From: Mesorhizobium japonicum MAFF 303099
GTDB lineage: Bacteria; Pseudomonadota; Alphaproteobacteria; Rhizobiales; Rhizobiaceae
Length of the DNA stretch: 64,000 nucleotides
Reading direction: 5' to 3'
NCBI RefSeq assembly: GCF_000009625.1
Contig: NC_002678.2
Span: forward strand, 496,001 to 560,000
In this document: positions 27,205 to 37,002 of the stretch, piece after piece
Numbering within the stretch: position 1 is the first letter of the stretch
Layout: each line of letters opens with the position of its first letter
The notes under the pieces: model-generated
Databases searched by the model: none
What the model was told of the DNA's origin: nothing
What the model saw: only the letters and a program-made list of their open reading frames with translations
Translations under genes and position numbers: made by a program

Positions 27205-28662
27205 GTGCGTAAGGCGTTGTTGGGCATCGTTTCCAAATCCACCTCCCCCCTCAAAGCGATGATGGTCTTCGCCCTGGCGATGACGTTCGTTTGCGCCGAC
27301 GTAGCGTCCTCGCTGGCAGCGCGGCCGGCGGCCATCGTCGTGGACGCCAAGACGGGCAAGGTGCTGTACTCCGCGGATGCCAATGGCAGGCGCTATCCGG
27401 CGTCGCTGACCAAGATGATGACGCTCTATCTGACCTTCGAGGCGATGGCGAAGGGCAAGATCAGCCGGAACACGCCCGTCGTGTTTTCCGCCAAGGCCTC
27501 CGCCGAGGCGCCGACGAAACTCGGCGTGAAGCCGGGCGGTTCGGTCTCGGTCGAAACCGCGATCCTGTCGATCGTCACCAAGTCGGCGAACGACTCGGCC
27601 ACCGCGCTCGGTGAAATGCTTGGCGGCGATGAAACCACCTTTGCCCGCATGATGACCGCCAAGGCGCGGGCTCTCGGCATGAACGGCACCGTCTTCCGCA
27701 ACGCCAACGGCCTGCCCGACCCCGGCCAGTTCACCACCGCGCGCGACATGGCCACGCTCGGCATCGCGCTCAGGGAGCATTTTCCCCAGTACTACGGGTA
27801 CTTCTCGCAGCGCTCGTTTCTCTACGGCCGCCAGCGCATCAACGGTCACAACCGTCTGCTCGGGCGCATCAAGGGCGTCGACGGCATCAAGACCGGCTAC
27901 ACCCGTGCCTCCGGATTCAACCTCGTCTCATCCGTGTCCGACGGCAACCGACGCCTTGTCGCCGTTGTCATGGGCGGCACGTCGGGCGGCAGCCGCGACA
28001 ACCAGATGGCGTCCCTGATCAACACCTACATGCCAAGGGCTTCGACCCGCGGTGGCGGCGACCTCGTCGCCAAGGCTGACAGCAGCAACCCGGTCAAGGC
28101 CCTTGCCAAGGTTCTCTTGCCCAAGCACGACGCGCCGACCCCGGACGACAAGCCGGTCGCTGTGGCCAACGCCGATGACGCCGTTGCGGACGACGCGACG
28201 GCAGCCAACGACGCGACGGTTGCCGAGGACGACAATGCCGATAACGATGCCCAGGCCGAAGCACCCACGCTGGTCGCCCCGGCAAAGAAGGTGAAGACGG
28301 TCATCGTCTCCGCCCCCAAGGTCGCCACCGCACAGGTCGTGGCCGCCTATGCCGAGCCGGCGCCGGCTGCCGCGCCGACGCCAACCGTCGATCCGGTCAA
28401 CACCGCGTCGGTGCCGTCGGGCTGGGCCATCCAGGTAGCTTCCTCGGAAAAGCAGTCGGAAGCCCAGGCCGTCCTCGACAAGACCAGCAAGCAGGCGCCG
28501 AAGGTGCTGGCGGATGCCGCCGGCTTTACCGTCGCCTTCGACAAGGACGGCGTCACCTATTACCGAGCCCGTTTCGGCGGCTTTGGTTCGAAGGACGCCG
28601 CCTGGAAGGCCTGCACCGCTTTGAAGAAGAAGAAAATCGAGTGCTACGCCGTCCAGCAGTAG
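27205..28662 (+). CDS. D-alanyl-D-alanine carboxypeptidase with C-terminal SPOR domain
   Basis: This 485-residue serine peptidase trims peptidoglycan side chains in the periplasm. An N-terminal hydrophobic signal ('AMMVFALAMTFVCADVASSL') precedes the S11 catalytic domain with 'YPASLTKMMTLYL' (SxxK), 'KSANDSATALGEM' (SxN) and 'GIKTGYTRASG' (KTG). A long D, A and T-rich acidic linker (about residues 320-380) leads to a C-terminal SPOR domain ('GWAIQVASSEKQSEAQAVL') that should bind denuded glycan at the division site. I chose GTG 27205, which has AAGGGA nine bases upstream; an in-frame start at 27139 would add 22 non-signal-like residues. Confidence 0.93.
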   Translation: MRKALLGIVSKSTSPLKAMMVFALAMTFVCADVASSLAARPAAIVVDAKTGKVLYSADANGRRYPASLTKMMTLYLTFEAMAKGKISRNTPVVFSAKASAEAPTKLGVKPGGSVSVETAILSIVTKSANDSATALGEMLGGDETTFARMMTAKARALGMNGTVFRNANGLPDPGQFTTARDMATLGIALREHFPQYYGYFSQRSFLYGRQRINGHNRLLGRIKGVDGIKTGYTRASGFNLVSSVSDGNRRLVAVVMGGTSGGSRDNQMASLINTYMPRASTRGGGDLVAKADSSNPVKALAKVLLPKHDAPTPDDKPVAVANADDAVADDATAANDATVAEDDNADNDAQAEAPTLVAPAKKVKTVIVSAPKVATAQVVAAYAEPAPAAAPTPTVDPVNTASVPSGWAIQVASSEKQSEAQAVLDKTSKQAPKVLADAAGFTVAFDKDGVTYYRARFGGFGSKDAAWKACTALKKKKIECYAVQQ

Positions 28663-28707
28663 GACGGCGTGGAAGCATCTCCCGGAAAATTTCTGCGTCG
28701 AAGGAGA

Positions 28708-29409
28708 CTAGTTGTGATTGGAGAGCAAGACGTCCTTGGCTTCGTTGATTCGCGCCGCCAGGAAAGACGTGCCGCCGACATCGGGGTGCAGGCGCTGCAT
28801 CAGGCGGCGGTGCGCCTTGCGGACATCCGCCGCGGCGGCCCCCGCTTCAAGACCAAGGACCTTGTAGGCCTCCTCCTTAGTCATGGCGCCCGGACCTGGC
28901 GCAACACCCAGCCCTTCGCCACCGTTCGTCTCAGTGTTTTTGCGCCAGACGGGAAATCTGCCGTCAAGATACGTCTCTAGCAGCTGGCGGCTCTCCGCGT
29001 CGCCGGAGAGTTCGCGGTAAAGATGCTGCAGCTCCGCAAGGCCCATCGCGCCAAGCATCTTGCCGTCATGGCGGCCGGCCAGAACCAGTCCTTCAAGGCC
29101 GCCGGTATCGTGATCCAGCTCCATTTCGAGTGCTGCCGTCCGCACCGTTGAGCGTTTTCCCGGCACCGGCTTCACATCGGGCCGGTTCGCGCGCGTGGCG
29201 GCATACCAGCCGATCGCCACGAACAGCATGACGCCGCCGATTCCGCTTCGACCGACCAGAAGCACGGCGGCGCCCACCAGTGCCAGCAGGATCGGTCCCA
29301 GTGTTCTCATGCCGGTTGCCAGCCGGGCGGGATCGGCCCGGAGGAAGGCCGAGGCAACACCCAGGAGCACCAGCAGCAATGCGACCAGACCGATAATTGC
29401 GCCTAACAT
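28708..29409 (-). CDS. Membrane-anchored DnaJ-domain protein
   Basis: This 233-residue protein starts with two or three hydrophobic segments ('LGAIIGLVALLLVLLGVASA', 'GPILLALVGAAVLLVG') and ends with a J domain: 'EAYKVLGLEAGAAAADVRKA', 'HRRLMQRLHPDVGGTSFLAA' with the HPD motif that stimulates DnaK. It resembles TIM14/DjlA-like membrane co-chaperones. The partner is unknown. It is convergent with the carboxypeptidase gene. The gap 29410-29685 upstream holds no gene I can support. Confidence 0.88.
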   Translation of the reverse strand: MLGAIIGLVALLLVLLGVASAFLRADPARLATGMRTLGPILLALVGAAVLLVGRSGIGGVMLFVAIGWYAATRANRPDVKPVPGKRSTVRTAALEMELDHDTGGLEGLVLAGRHDGKMLGAMGLAELQHLYRELSGDAESRQLLETYLDGRFPVWRKNTETNGGEGLGVAPGPGAMTKEEAYKVLGLEAGAAAADVRKAHRRLMQRLHPDVGGTSFLAARINEAKDVLLSNHN

Positions 29410-29685
29410 TTCCCACCGCCCCGCGAGTACCCTGTCCGCCTGGACAGCCGCGTGATGTCATCCAACACTTTTTCTGCGCCGGAATGATGGCCTTCACCGG
29501 GACAGGAAGAGGGCCGCGATGCCGGATGGCTCTCCGAACCTTTGGCCCTTGTCGGTTTCGACGGCTTTTCGTTGCGCATGAATTTCAAGATGTGGCGTTG
29601 TCGCGCCGCTTGCAAGTCCAGTGCGAAGCAACATGGAGGGCCAGAAAAGCCCGCGCCAAAACCGGCTACGTTTCCGTGCGATGGC

Positions 29686-30123
29686 CTACAGCAAGCCGAG
29701 ATCGGCAAGCTCGCGCCTGAGTTTCGGCGGCATCTCGACCATCCCCGCCTTGCCCTTGCCAAGGTCAGGTGGTGCATCCGACGGTTTCAAGTAGCGCCAG
29801 CCCTGGAAGGCCCGGCGCGGCTGCCAGTCGGTGCGCACGACATGCGGATCGAGCATCAGATGACAGCGGCCAATGCCCTCGTCATCGGTGAACGGGCGGA
29901 TCTCGGTGATCAGCTGGCGGCATTGCACATTGCCCTTGATCACCCAGTAGAGCGAACCACCATCGGTGATCTCGGCGCCGCGCGTCGGCACCATGCGGGT
30001 GGTGTGCCAGTGTTCGGCCGGCTCGCCGGCGCGGCGCCGTTCGTCGAGGCGGAATTCGATCCATTCCTCGAGATCCTCGACGCTGTCGCAGCCGACGCAC
30101 AGTTTTAGGAGATTGAGAGCCAT
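29686..30123 (-). CDS. DUF1489 family protein
   Basis: This 145-residue soluble protein matches the alphaproteobacterial DUF1489 family: 'NLLKLCVGCDSVEDLEEW', 'HTTRMVPTRGAEITDGGSLY', 'VIKGNVQCRQ', and 'RRAFQGWRYL' near the end. No catalytic motif or known role is apparent. It ends with 'MPPKLRRELADLGLL', also usual in this family. It lies 69 bases downstream of sdaA on the same strand and may be cotranscribed. Confidence 0.88.
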   Translation of the reverse strand: MALNLLKLCVGCDSVEDLEEWIEFRLDERRRAGEPAEHWHTTRMVPTRGAEITDGGSLYWVIKGNVQCRQLITEIRPFTDDEGIGRCHLMLDPHVVRTDWQPRRAFQGWRYLKPSDAPPDLGKGKAGMVEMPPKLRRELADLGLL

Positions 30124-30192
30124 TCGCTAAGGTTAGTCCGGAGCGCCGGGACGTCAACGGCCTGACGGACTTCTCCACAGTGCCAGCGTTGC

Positions 30193-31596
30193 TCAGCACT
30201 CCACGACATTGACCGCGAGCCCGCCGAGGCTGGTTTCCTTGTACTTCTCGTTCATGTCGAGGCCGGTCTGGCGCATGGTCTCGATCGCCGCGTCGAGCGG
30301 CACGAAGTGGATGCCGTCGCCCTTGATCGCCAGGGACGCAGCCGTCACCGCCTTGACCGCGCCCAGCGCATTGCGCTCGATGCACGGCACCTGGACCAGC
30401 CCGCCGACTGGATCGCAAGTCATGCCGAGATGGTGTTCGAGCGCGATCTCGGCGGCATTCTCGACCTGCTCGGGCGTGCCGCCCATGACGGCGCACAGGC
30501 CGGCCGCGGCCATCGCCGAGGCGGACCCGACCTCGCCCTGGCAGCCGACCTCGGCGCCAGAGATCGACGCATTGGTCTTGATGATGCCGCCGACGGCGGC
30601 AGCCGTCAGCAGGAAGTCGCGTATGCTCGGCTGGTCGGCTTCGGGATGGAAATGCAGCCAGTAGCGCAGCACCGCCGGCAGCGTACCGGCCGCCCCGTTG
30701 GTCGGCGCGGTAACAACGCGGCCGCCGGCCGCATTCTCCTCGTTGACCGCCATGGCGTAGATCGACAGCCAGTCATTGGCGAGCAAGGGATTTGGCCGGT
30801 TCTGCTGCCACTGTTCCTGCAGCTTGTCGTGCAGCTGCCGGGCCCGGCGCCGAACCTTCAACCCGCCCGGCATGATGCCGTCCTGCGACAGGCCACGGTC
30901 GATGCAGCTCTTCATAGCCCCCCAGATGGCGTCGAGGCCGGCGTCGAGGTCCTCGCGCGACATCTGCGTTTCCTCGTTGACGCGCTTCATCTCGGCGATG
31001 GAAAGCCCGCTCTTGGCCGCCATCTTCAGCATCTCGACGGCGTTCTTGAAAGGATAAGGCACTTTCTTGCCTTCTGAAGTCACCGACCCCTTGGCCTTCA
31101 TCCGCTGCAGCTCTTCTTCCGACACCACGAAGCCGCCGCCGATCGAATAGTAGATGCGTTTGAGCAGCAGGCGCCCGCTGGCGTCATAGGCATAGAACGC
31201 CATGCCGTTGGCGTGGCCGGTAAGCGGTGTCTTGCGGTCGAGCACCAGATCCGTGGCCGGGTCGAAATGGTAGGACGGGTGACCGGGCGGCGAAATCATC
31301 CTGTCGGCGGTGATGCGGCCGATGATGCCATCGGCCTGGTCCGGATCAACCGTTTGCGGGGTCTGGCCGGCAAGGCCGAGGATGACGGCGCGGTCGCTGC
31401 CATGGCCGATGCCAGTATAGGCGAGCGAGCCGTGCAGGCTGGCGCCGATGCGGGCGACCTTGGCGCCGGTGGGCCGCGGCCAGTCGTCACCCGCGACCTC
31501 GTCGAGAAACCGCCGCGCGGCCGTCATCGGGCCCATCGTGTGCGAGCTCGAGGGGCCGATGCCGATCTTGAACAGGTCGAAAACCGAAAGGAACAC
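30193..31596 (-). CDS. sdaA: L-serine ammonia-lyase (single chain)
   Basis: This 467-residue iron-sulfur enzyme deaminates L-serine to pyruvate. The N-terminal beta domain has '[20 protein letters not shown]' and the alpha domain has '[20 protein letters not shown]' with cysteine residues for the 4Fe-4S cluster ('[20 protein letters not shown]', '[20 protein letters not shown]'). The start is a GTG at 31596 with CCAGGAG six bases upstream. The frame is open to 31812, but the added residues are not family-like. It is divergent from the DUF599 gene. Confidence 0.95.
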   Translation of the reverse strand: MFLSVFDLFKIGIGPSSSHTMGPMTAARRFLDEVAGDDWPRPTGAKVARIGASLHGSLAYTGIGHGSDRAVILGLAGQTPQTVDPDQADGIIGRITADRMISPPGHPSYHFDPATDLVLDRKTPLTGHANGMAFYAYDASGRLLLKRIYYSIGGGFVVSEEELQRMKAKGSVTSEGKKVPYPFKNAVEMLKMAAKSGLSIAEMKRVNEETQMSREDLDAGLDAIWGAMKSCIDRGLSQDGIMPGGLKVRRRARQLHDKLQEQWQQNRPNPLLANDWLSIYAMAVNEENAAGGRVVTAPTNGAAGTLPAVLRYWLHFHPEADQPSIRDFLLTAAAVGGIIKTNASISGAEVGCQGEVGSASAMAAAGLCAVMGGTPEQVENAAEIALEHHLGMTCDPVGGLVQVPCIERNALGAVKAVTAASLAIKGDGIHFVPLDAAIETMRQTGLDMNEKYKETSLGGLAVNVVEC

Positions 31597-31769
31597 GCTG
31601 TCTCCTGGAGTCACATCGAGGACTACATATAGGAATTCCCCGGATGTTTCCGCTCTTTTGGCGATCGCGGCGCAGCACCTGCCGACCTTGTTTGCTCCGG
31701 CAGCGACATTGCTGTCGATCGCGGGAGCCGGCATCGAAGTGACCGCGCTGGATGTGCTAAATTCAGCCC

Positions 31770-32489
31770 ATGGGCGATTCCTTCTATCTTTCGATGGCTG
31801 ATCTCGGGGCACTGGCCTTCTTCCTGATCGTGTGGCTGCTGCATACGCTCGCCTCGGACGGCAAGCTGGTCAGCCGGATGTCGCTGACGACGGCGATGAA
31901 TGCGCAGCGCGAAGCCTGGATGCGCACCATGGCCGAGCGCGAAATCCGCATCGTCGACACCGCCATCATGAGCGGCCTGCAGCAGGGAACCGCCTTCTTC
32001 GCCTCCAGCTCGCTGATCGCGCTGGGCGGCTGCTTTGCCTTGCTCGGCGCATCCGACCGGGTGCTGGAAGTGCTGAGCAACCTGCCGCTCGGCGGCGCGC
32101 CGTCGCGCCCGGCCTTTCAGATCAAGGTGCTGGGGCTGGTGCTGATCCTGGCCTTTTCCTTCTTCAAATTCGGCTGGGCCTACCGGCTGTTCAACTATTG
32201 CTCGATTCTGATCGGCGCGGTGCCGATCCCGCACGGCGAAGCCTCGCGCAATCCGGTCACGCAAACGGCAGTGTGGCGCGCGGCGCAGATGAACATGCTG
32301 GCCGGCAAGCATTTCAACTCGGGCCTGCGCGGCGTGTTCTTCTCGATCGGCTATCTCGGCTGGTTCGTCGATCCGGTGGTGTTCGTTCTGTCGACGCTTC
32401 TGCTGCTGGCCGTGCTGGTGCGGCGCCAGTTCTTCTCGGCGGCGCGACGCGCCGTCATCGGTCAGCCGCCCGGCCCCGGAAAAGGCTGA
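31770..32489 (+). CDS. DUF599 family membrane protein
   Basis: This 239-residue protein has about four hydrophobic segments and the DUF599 pattern: 'LHTLASDGKLVSRMSLTTAM', 'NAQREAWMRTMAEREIRIVD' near the start and 'RAAQMNMLAGKHFNSGLRGV' in the middle. Function is unknown. Its last 28 bases overlap the 3' end of the convergent ydcF-like gene. The divergent gap to sdaA (31597-31769) shows a TATATG on the minus strand but no clear -35. Confidence 0.88.
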   Translation: MGDSFYLSMADLGALAFFLIVWLLHTLASDGKLVSRMSLTTAMNAQREAWMRTMAEREIRIVDTAIMSGLQQGTAFFASSSLIALGGCFALLGASDRVLEVLSNLPLGGAPSRPAFQIKVLGLVLILAFSFFKFGWAYRLFNYCSILIGAVPIPHGEASRNPVTQTAVWRAAQMNMLAGKHFNSGLRGVFFSIGYLGWFVDPVVFVLSTLLLLAVLVRRQFFSAARRAVIGQPPGPGKG

Positions 32490-33259
32490 TCGATGCGGCC
32501 GGAAAGCCAATAGGCAAAAAGCCCGATCCATTCGCGGAGCGCTATGGTGGTGTTCTGCACGGAATCGATCGCATTGTCGCGAAACAAGCCGACACCTTCC
32601 TTGCCGGAGGTGTGATAGTCGACCGGCCATGGGACGGTTGGAAAACCAGCCTTGTCGAACAGCGCCTTGGCCCGTGGCATGTGGAAGGCGGAGGTCACCA
32701 GCAGCCAGGTCTCGCCCGGCTTCGGCTCGACAAGTTTGCGGCTGAAGATCGCATTTTCGTACGTGTTGCGGGACTTGTCTTCCAGGACAAGACGATCGGC
32801 CGATACACCGAGCGGAACGAGCATGCGGGACGCTGAGTCGGCGTCCCCCTCGGCGTCGATGAAAAACGCGCCGTGTCCGCCTGATACAACCACTTTGGCC
32901 AGTGGGAAGCGCCGGGCGAGGATTGCGGTCTCGACCATGCGGTCGCCGCTGCTGCTCAATTCATAGCCGCCACGTGCGAGGTTGATGGCGCCCTCGAAGC
33001 CGCCGCCCAGCACGACGATGCCGTCGACCTTTTGCGGCAGCGGCGGCCGTGGAAATCGCTCCTCGAGCGGGTTGAGCATCATCGCGCCAAGCGACGTCCA
33101 GGTCGAGAGCGCCAAAATCAAGAAGGCTAGCACACTGCCGGTGACGGCCAGCCGCCGCCGGCCGATCATCCCGGCGATCAGCCCCGCCAGAAGCAGGAAG
33201 ATCGTCAGGTTGAGCGGCTGGACGAAGAACCAGAAGACCTTGGAAAGAAGGAAGAACAT
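32462..33259 (-). CDS. YdcF family protein (DUF218)
   Basis: This 265-residue membrane protein has two N-terminal hydrophobic segments ('VFWFFVQPLNLTIFLLLAGL', 'SVLAFLILALSTWTSLGAMM') then a DUF218 domain: 'VDGIVVLGGGFEGAINLARG', 'KVVVSGGHGAFF', and 'LEDKSRNTYENAIFSRKLV'. This resembles ElyC/SanA/YdcF proteins linked to envelope integrity and lipid carrier metabolism. Orientation suggests the domain faces the periplasm. It lies 28 bases downstream of gatA but is a different function. Confidence 0.9.
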   Translation of the reverse strand: MFFLLSKVFWFFVQPLNLTIFLLLAGLIAGMIGRRRLAVTGSVLAFLILALSTWTSLGAMMLNPLEERFPRPPLPQKVDGIVVLGGGFEGAINLARGGYELSSSGDRMVETAILARRFPLAKVVVSGGHGAFFIDAEGDADSASRMLVPLGVSADRLVLEDKSRNTYENAIFSRKLVEPKPGETWLLVTSAFHMPRAKALFDKAGFPTVPWPVDYHTSGKEGVGLFRDNAIDSVQNTTIALREWIGLFAYWLSGRIDQPFPGPGG

Positions 33260-33287
33260 CGCTCACCCCTTCAGATGATCGATATCC

Positions 33288-34853
33288 TTACCACCACTTC
33301 TCAGGCTGAAATGTGCCGGCCGCCTGCTCGATGACGGCGGCGGTCTGGAACAGCGTCTCTTCCTCGAACGGCCGGCCGATCAGCTGCAGGCCGAGCGGCA
33401 GCCCCTTGGGATCGAGGCCGGCGGGCACGGCGATGCCGGGCAGGCCCGCCATGTTCACGGTGACCGTGAAAATGTCGTTGAGGTACATTTTCACCGGGTC
33501 GGCGGCCATGTCCTCATCGGCGATGCCGAAGGCGGCGGACGGCGTCGCCGGGGTCAGGATGACGTCGACGCCGGCGGCGAAGACATTTTCGAAGTCGCGC
33601 TTGATCAAATTGCGCACCTTCTGTGCCTGCAGATAATAGGCGTCGTAATAGCCGGCCGACAGCACATAGGTGCCGATCATGATGCGGCGCTTGACCTCGC
33701 GGCCGAAACCGGCGGCGCGGGTCTTCTCATACATCTCGACAATGTCCTTGCCCGGCACGCGCAAGCCGTAGCGGACGCCGTCATAGCGCGCCAGGTTGGA
33801 CGAAGCCTCGGCGGGCGCCACGATGTAATAGGCCGGCAGCGCGTATTTCGTATGCGGCAGCGAAATGTCGACGATCTCGGCGCCGGCATCCCTGAGCCAG
33901 GCAATGCCCTTCTGCCACAGCGCCTCGATCTCCTCGGGCATGCCGTCAACGCGGTATTCCTTGGGAATGCCGACCTTCATGCCCTTGATCGGCTTGCCGA
34001 TCGCCGCCTCATAGTCCGGCACCGGCCGGTCGACGGAAGTGGTGTCCTTCGGATCGACCGAGGCCATGGATTTGAGCAGGATCGCGGCGTCGCGAACATC
34101 GCGCGCGATCGGTCCGGCCTGGTCGAGCGACGAGGCGAAGGCGACGATGCCCCAGCGCGAGCAGCGGCCATAGGTCGGCTTGATGCCGACGGTGCCGGTG
34201 AAGGCCGCCGGCTGGCGGATCGAGCCGCCCGTATCGGTCGCCGTGGCGCCGGCGCACAGGAACGCCGAGACGGCCGTCGCCGAGCCGCCGGAAGAGCCAC
34301 CCGGAACCAGCTGCGCGTTGTCCAGGCTGCGCTGGGTTTTCGTGCCGCCGGCCGAGACAAAACCGCCGTCGCCCTGATGCGTCGTCGGCATCACCACCGT
34401 GTCGAGGCGCGAACGCCGCCACGGGTTGATGACCGGGCCGTAATAGGAGGTCTCGTTGGACGAGCCCATGGCGAACTCGTCCATGTTGAGCTTGCCGAGC
34501 ATGACCGCGCCATCCGCCCACAGATTGGCGGTGACAGTCGATTCGTAGAGCGGCTTGAAGCCGTCGAGCACGTGGCTGCAGGCCTGGGTGTGGACACCTT
34601 CGGTGCCGAACAGGTCCTTGATGCCCAGCGGAATGCCCTCCAGCGCCCCGCCCTCGCCCTTGACCAGCCTGGCGTCGGACGCCTTGGCCATGTCACGCGC
34701 TCTGTCGCCAGTCACCGCGACATAGGCATTGAGCGCCGGATTGGCGCGATCGATCGCCGAGAGATAGGCCTCGGTGATCTCTGTCGCGGTGATTTCCTTG
34801 CCGCGCAGCTTGGCGCGAGCCTGTGAAATCGTCAGTCTGGTCAGGTCGCTCAT
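33288..34853 (-). CDS. gatA: Aspartyl/glutamyl-tRNA amidotransferase subunit A
   Basis: This 521-residue amidase releases ammonia from glutamine for the conversion of Glu-tRNA-Gln and Asp-tRNA-Asn. The Ser-cisSer-Lys triad is seen in '[15 protein letters not shown]', '[20 protein letters not shown]' and '[20 protein letters not shown]'. A C-terminal '[20 protein letters not shown]' completes the family pattern. It is about 30 residues longer than usual, with an insertion near residues 165-190. ATG 34853 shares one base with the stop of the GNAT gene. gatC is two genes upstream; gatB is not between them or elsewhere in the window. Confidence 0.95.
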   Translation of the reverse strand: MSDLTRLTISQARAKLRGKEITATEITEAYLSAIDRANPALNAYVAVTGDRARDMAKASDARLVKGEGGALEGIPLGIKDLFGTEGVHTQACSHVLDGFKPLYESTVTANLWADGAVMLGKLNMDEFAMGSSNETSYYGPVINPWRRSRLDTVVMPTTHQGDGGFVSAGGTKTQRSLDNAQLVPGGSSGGSATAVSAFLCAGATATDTGGSIRQPAAFTGTVGIKPTYGRCSRWGIVAFASSLDQAGPIARDVRDAAILLKSMASVDPKDTTSVDRPVPDYEAAIGKPIKGMKVGIPKEYRVDGMPEEIEALWQKGIAWLRDAGAEIVDISLPHTKYALPAYYIVAPAEASSNLARYDGVRYGLRVPGKDIVEMYEKTRAAGFGREVKRRIMIGTYVLSAGYYDAYYLQAQKVRNLIKRDFENVFAAGVDVILTPATPSAAFGIADEDMAADPVKMYLNDIFTVTVNMAGLPGIAVPAGLDPKGLPLGLQLIGRPFEEETLFQTAAVIEQAAGTFQPEKWW

Positions 34854-35308
34854 CAAAGGCTCTTTTCGTAAAACACCGACCACTTGGAATCGGGATAATC
34901 CAGCACCGGGCCGCAGCGCGAAAACCCGGCACGTTCGTAGACGGTCCAGGCGGCGGGATGGCGGTCGCCCGTCTCCAGCACCAGCCGCTTCAGTCCTTCC
35001 TGCCTCGCCAGCGCCTCGACGCGCTCAACGATGCTGGCGCCGATTTTCTGGCCGCGATGCGAAGGCCGCGTATACATGCGCTTGACCTCGCCAATGGCGC
35101 CGCCATGGCGCTTCAGCGCGCCACAACCGACGGCGATGCCATTGTCGCGGGCGATGAAAACGGTCGTGTCCTGACCGGCCATCTGCTCCACCGTCAAATG
35201 ATAGCAGTGCTCCGGCGGCGTCAATTCGAGCAAGGTCTCGTTGAGTTCCTTGACCAGGCCGCGCACGTCGTCCTGCAACGGCGTCTCGATGGCGATCTCG
35301 ATTGCCAT
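34853..35308 (-). CDS. GNAT family N-acetyltransferase
   Basis: This 151-residue acetyltransferase has the acetyl-CoA binding motif A ('[20 protein letters not shown]', with RxxGxxI) and the C-terminal '[20 protein letters not shown]'. The substrate is not evident. ATG 35308 begins [10 protein letters not shown], 9 bases after the gatC end. Its stop overlaps the gatA start (TGATG), so it is embedded in the gatC-gatA operon, an arrangement that implies tight coexpression but not a shared function. Confidence 0.88.
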   Translation of the reverse strand: MAIEIAIETPLQDDVRGLVKELNETLLELTPPEHCYHLTVEQMAGQDTTVFIARDNGIAVGCGALKRHGGAIGEVKRMYTRPSHRGQKIGASIVERVEALARQEGLKRLVLETGDRHPAAWTVYERAGFSRCGPVLDYPDSKWSVFYEKSL

Positions 35309-35315
35309 CGGCGCC

Positions 35316-35603
35316 CTACTCCACGACCTTCGGCACGAGGAAGAAATTCTCTTCGGTCGCCGGCGCATTGGCGACGATGTCGGCCGCCTTGTTGCCGTCG
35401 GTGACGACGTCCTGGCGCTTCTTCATCTCCATCGGCGTCACCGAGGTCATCGGTTCGACGCCGGAGACATCGACCTCGTTCAGCTGCTCAACGAAGCCCA
35501 GTATGGCGTTCAGTTCGCCGGTCATGCGCTCTGCATCTTCTTCGCTCACCGCGATGCGGGCGAGACGCGCGACGCGCTTCACAGTCTGAAGATCAACGGA
35601 CAT
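35316..35603 (-). CDS. gatC: Aspartyl/glutamyl-tRNA amidotransferase subunit C
   Basis: This 95-residue subunit stabilises the GatCAB complex. '[20 protein letters not shown]' and '[20 protein letters not shown]' followed by '[20 protein letters not shown]' are the normal GatC blocks. It is the first gene of the gatC-GNAT-gatA operon. Confidence 0.95.
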   Translation of the reverse strand: MSVDLQTVKRVARLARIAVSEEDAERMTGELNAILGFVEQLNEVDVSGVEPMTSVTPMEMKKRQDVVTDGNKAADIVANAPATEENFFLVPKVVE

Positions 35604-35672
35604 AGATTTAGCCTCGGGGAAAACCAGTCCGGGCTATAGCGGCGCCGCGCGTACTGCGCAACATGCATCATG

Positions 35673-35707
35673 CGAGAGACCAAGCGTGATGGCGGCCTGG
35701 TCTCTCG
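35673..35707. other. Long-stem hairpin upstream of gatC
   Basis: A perfect 10-base inverted repeat (CGAGAGACCA / TGGTCTCTCG) with a 15-base loop, just downstream of the stop of the secreted-protein gene on the minus strand. It has no T-run on either side. It may end that gene's transcript or shield its 3' end. Confidence 0.5.
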
Positions 35708-35728
35708 GCCATCGGTCCAAGGACAAGT

Positions 35729-36145
35729 CTATGGCAGGGCAACGCCCTCGCACAAATAATAGCTGCCGCTGTTGCCGCTCGCCTCGCTTTCGTCATCGAT
35801 CGGCCGGACCGATACGAGATCGAGCTGCGTCGGGCTGATCCGCGTCATCGACAGGACGTCGGGAAAGACATAGCCCGGCTCCTGGCAGATGGCCGTCACC
35901 GCCCAGCTCGGCGAGCGTGTCGCCTTGCTGACCTGGACGAATTCGCAATTGTATTCGACGCCCTGCAAGCCATGCACGGAAAGCACGATGTTGCCGGCAT
36001 CGATCAGCGTCTGCAGCGTGTCCTTCCTGGCCTGCGTGCAAAGCTCCTCGGACTGCAGGTAGACGCCTTCGATGAAGTCATCCGCGGCGAGCGCGGGCGA
36101 TGCCGCGACAAACATCGACACACAAAGAGATCGCCCCAACACCAT
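35729..36145 (-). CDS. Secreted protein of unknown function
   Basis: This 138-residue protein has a signal peptide ('GRSLCVSMFVAASPALAAD') and a mature part with four cysteines (for example 'LQSEELCTQARKD', 'EYNCEFVQVS', 'AICQEPGYVFPD', 'YYLCEGVALP') that could form two disulfides in the periplasm. I do not recognise a family. It is followed by a hairpin and lies 24 bases downstream of the UPF0173 hydrolase gene on the same strand. Confidence 0.75.
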   Translation of the reverse strand: MVLGRSLCVSMFVAASPALAADDFIEGVYLQSEELCTQARKDTLQTLIDAGNIVLSVHGLQGVEYNCEFVQVSKATRSPSWAVTAICQEPGYVFPDVLSMTRISPTQLDLVSVRPIDDESEASGNSGSYYLCEGVALP

Positions 36146-36169
36146 GGATTTGTTCCGCTTTGGCTGTTT

Positions 36170-36877
36170 CTAGATCGTAATCGTTTCACCGATTTTCGGC
36201 AACGCGACCTTCACACCGGACCCTTCGAGGCCGGCCTCGAATTTCTCGGGCGTCGGATCGATCATCGGAAACGTGCCGAAGTGGCAAGGGACGACCGTGT
36301 CGAACTTGAAGAAGCGGCGGCAGGCAAGTGCCGCCACCGCGCCGCCCATGGTGAACCGATCGCCGATCGGCACGATGCCGATCTTCGGCTCATGCAATTC
36401 GTTGATCAACGCCATGTCGGAAAAGATGTCGGTATCGCCCATATGGTAGAGCGTGCGGTCTTCCGGGAAGTGCAGGACCAGCCCGCCGGGATTGCCGAGA
36501 TAGACGTTCTTGCCGCCGTCTTCGCCAAATGAGGAAGAGTGCAGCGCCTGGACGAAAGTGGTGGTGAAGCCGCCGCAATCGACCGTGCCGCCGATGTTGC
36601 CGGGATTGATCTTGCTGCCGTCGGCACCCTTGCCGACCAGATACATGCAAATCTCGAAATTGGCGACAAGTTGCGCGCCGCTCTTGCCGAGCACTTCCAG
36701 CGCGCCGCTGATGTGGTCGCTGTGTCCGTGCGTCAGCAGGACATGCGTGATCCCTTCGGCCGGCCCTTCCCAGCCGCCCGTCCAGGACGGGTTGCCGATC
36801 AGATAGGGGTCGATGAGGATCTTGGCGTCGCCGGTTTCGATACGGAAGGCCGAGTGGCCGTACCAGGTCAGTTTCAT
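36170..36877 (-). CDS. Metal-dependent hydrolase, UPF0173 family
   Basis: This 235-residue metallo-beta-lactamase-fold protein has 'LTWYGHSAFRIETGDAKILI' at the start, the metal motif 'LLTHGHSDHISGALEV' (HxHxDH), and 'YHMGDTDIFSDMALI' with later metal ligands. The substrate of UPF0173 enzymes is not established. ATG 36877 (MKLTW) has GAGGA nine bases upstream; the ATG nine bases earlier has that same GAGGA directly abutting it. Confidence 0.92.
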   Translation of the reverse strand: MKLTWYGHSAFRIETGDAKILIDPYLIGNPSWTGGWEGPAEGITHVLLTHGHSDHISGALEVLGKSGAQLVANFEICMYLVGKGADGSKINPGNIGGTVDCGGFTTTFVQALHSSSFGEDGGKNVYLGNPGGLVLHFPEDRTLYHMGDTDIFSDMALINELHEPKIGIVPIGDRFTMGGAVAALACRRFFKFDTVVPCHFGTFPMIDPTPEKFEAGLEGSGVKVALPKIGETITI

Positions 36878-37002
36878 GAAATGCATTCCTCGATTTTTGT
36901 CGAGCCAGAGGATAGAACGCCGATGACCCCGAGAGCAAAGGGTATAGTGTCCGCCGCGCATCCGGAAGGACGCATGCTGCTGAAAAAGATGAGGGAAAAC
37001 CG

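Noticed and set aside
29403..29777. 124-codon minus-strand frame between the DnaJ-domain and DUF1489 genes
   Set aside because: No ribosome binding site, overlaps both neighbours and has no recognisable motif. A shorter 58-codon form inside it cannot be excluded.
31623..32630. 335-codon minus-strand frame across the DUF599 gene
   Set aside because: Antisense to a frame with clear family motifs; low-complexity composition.
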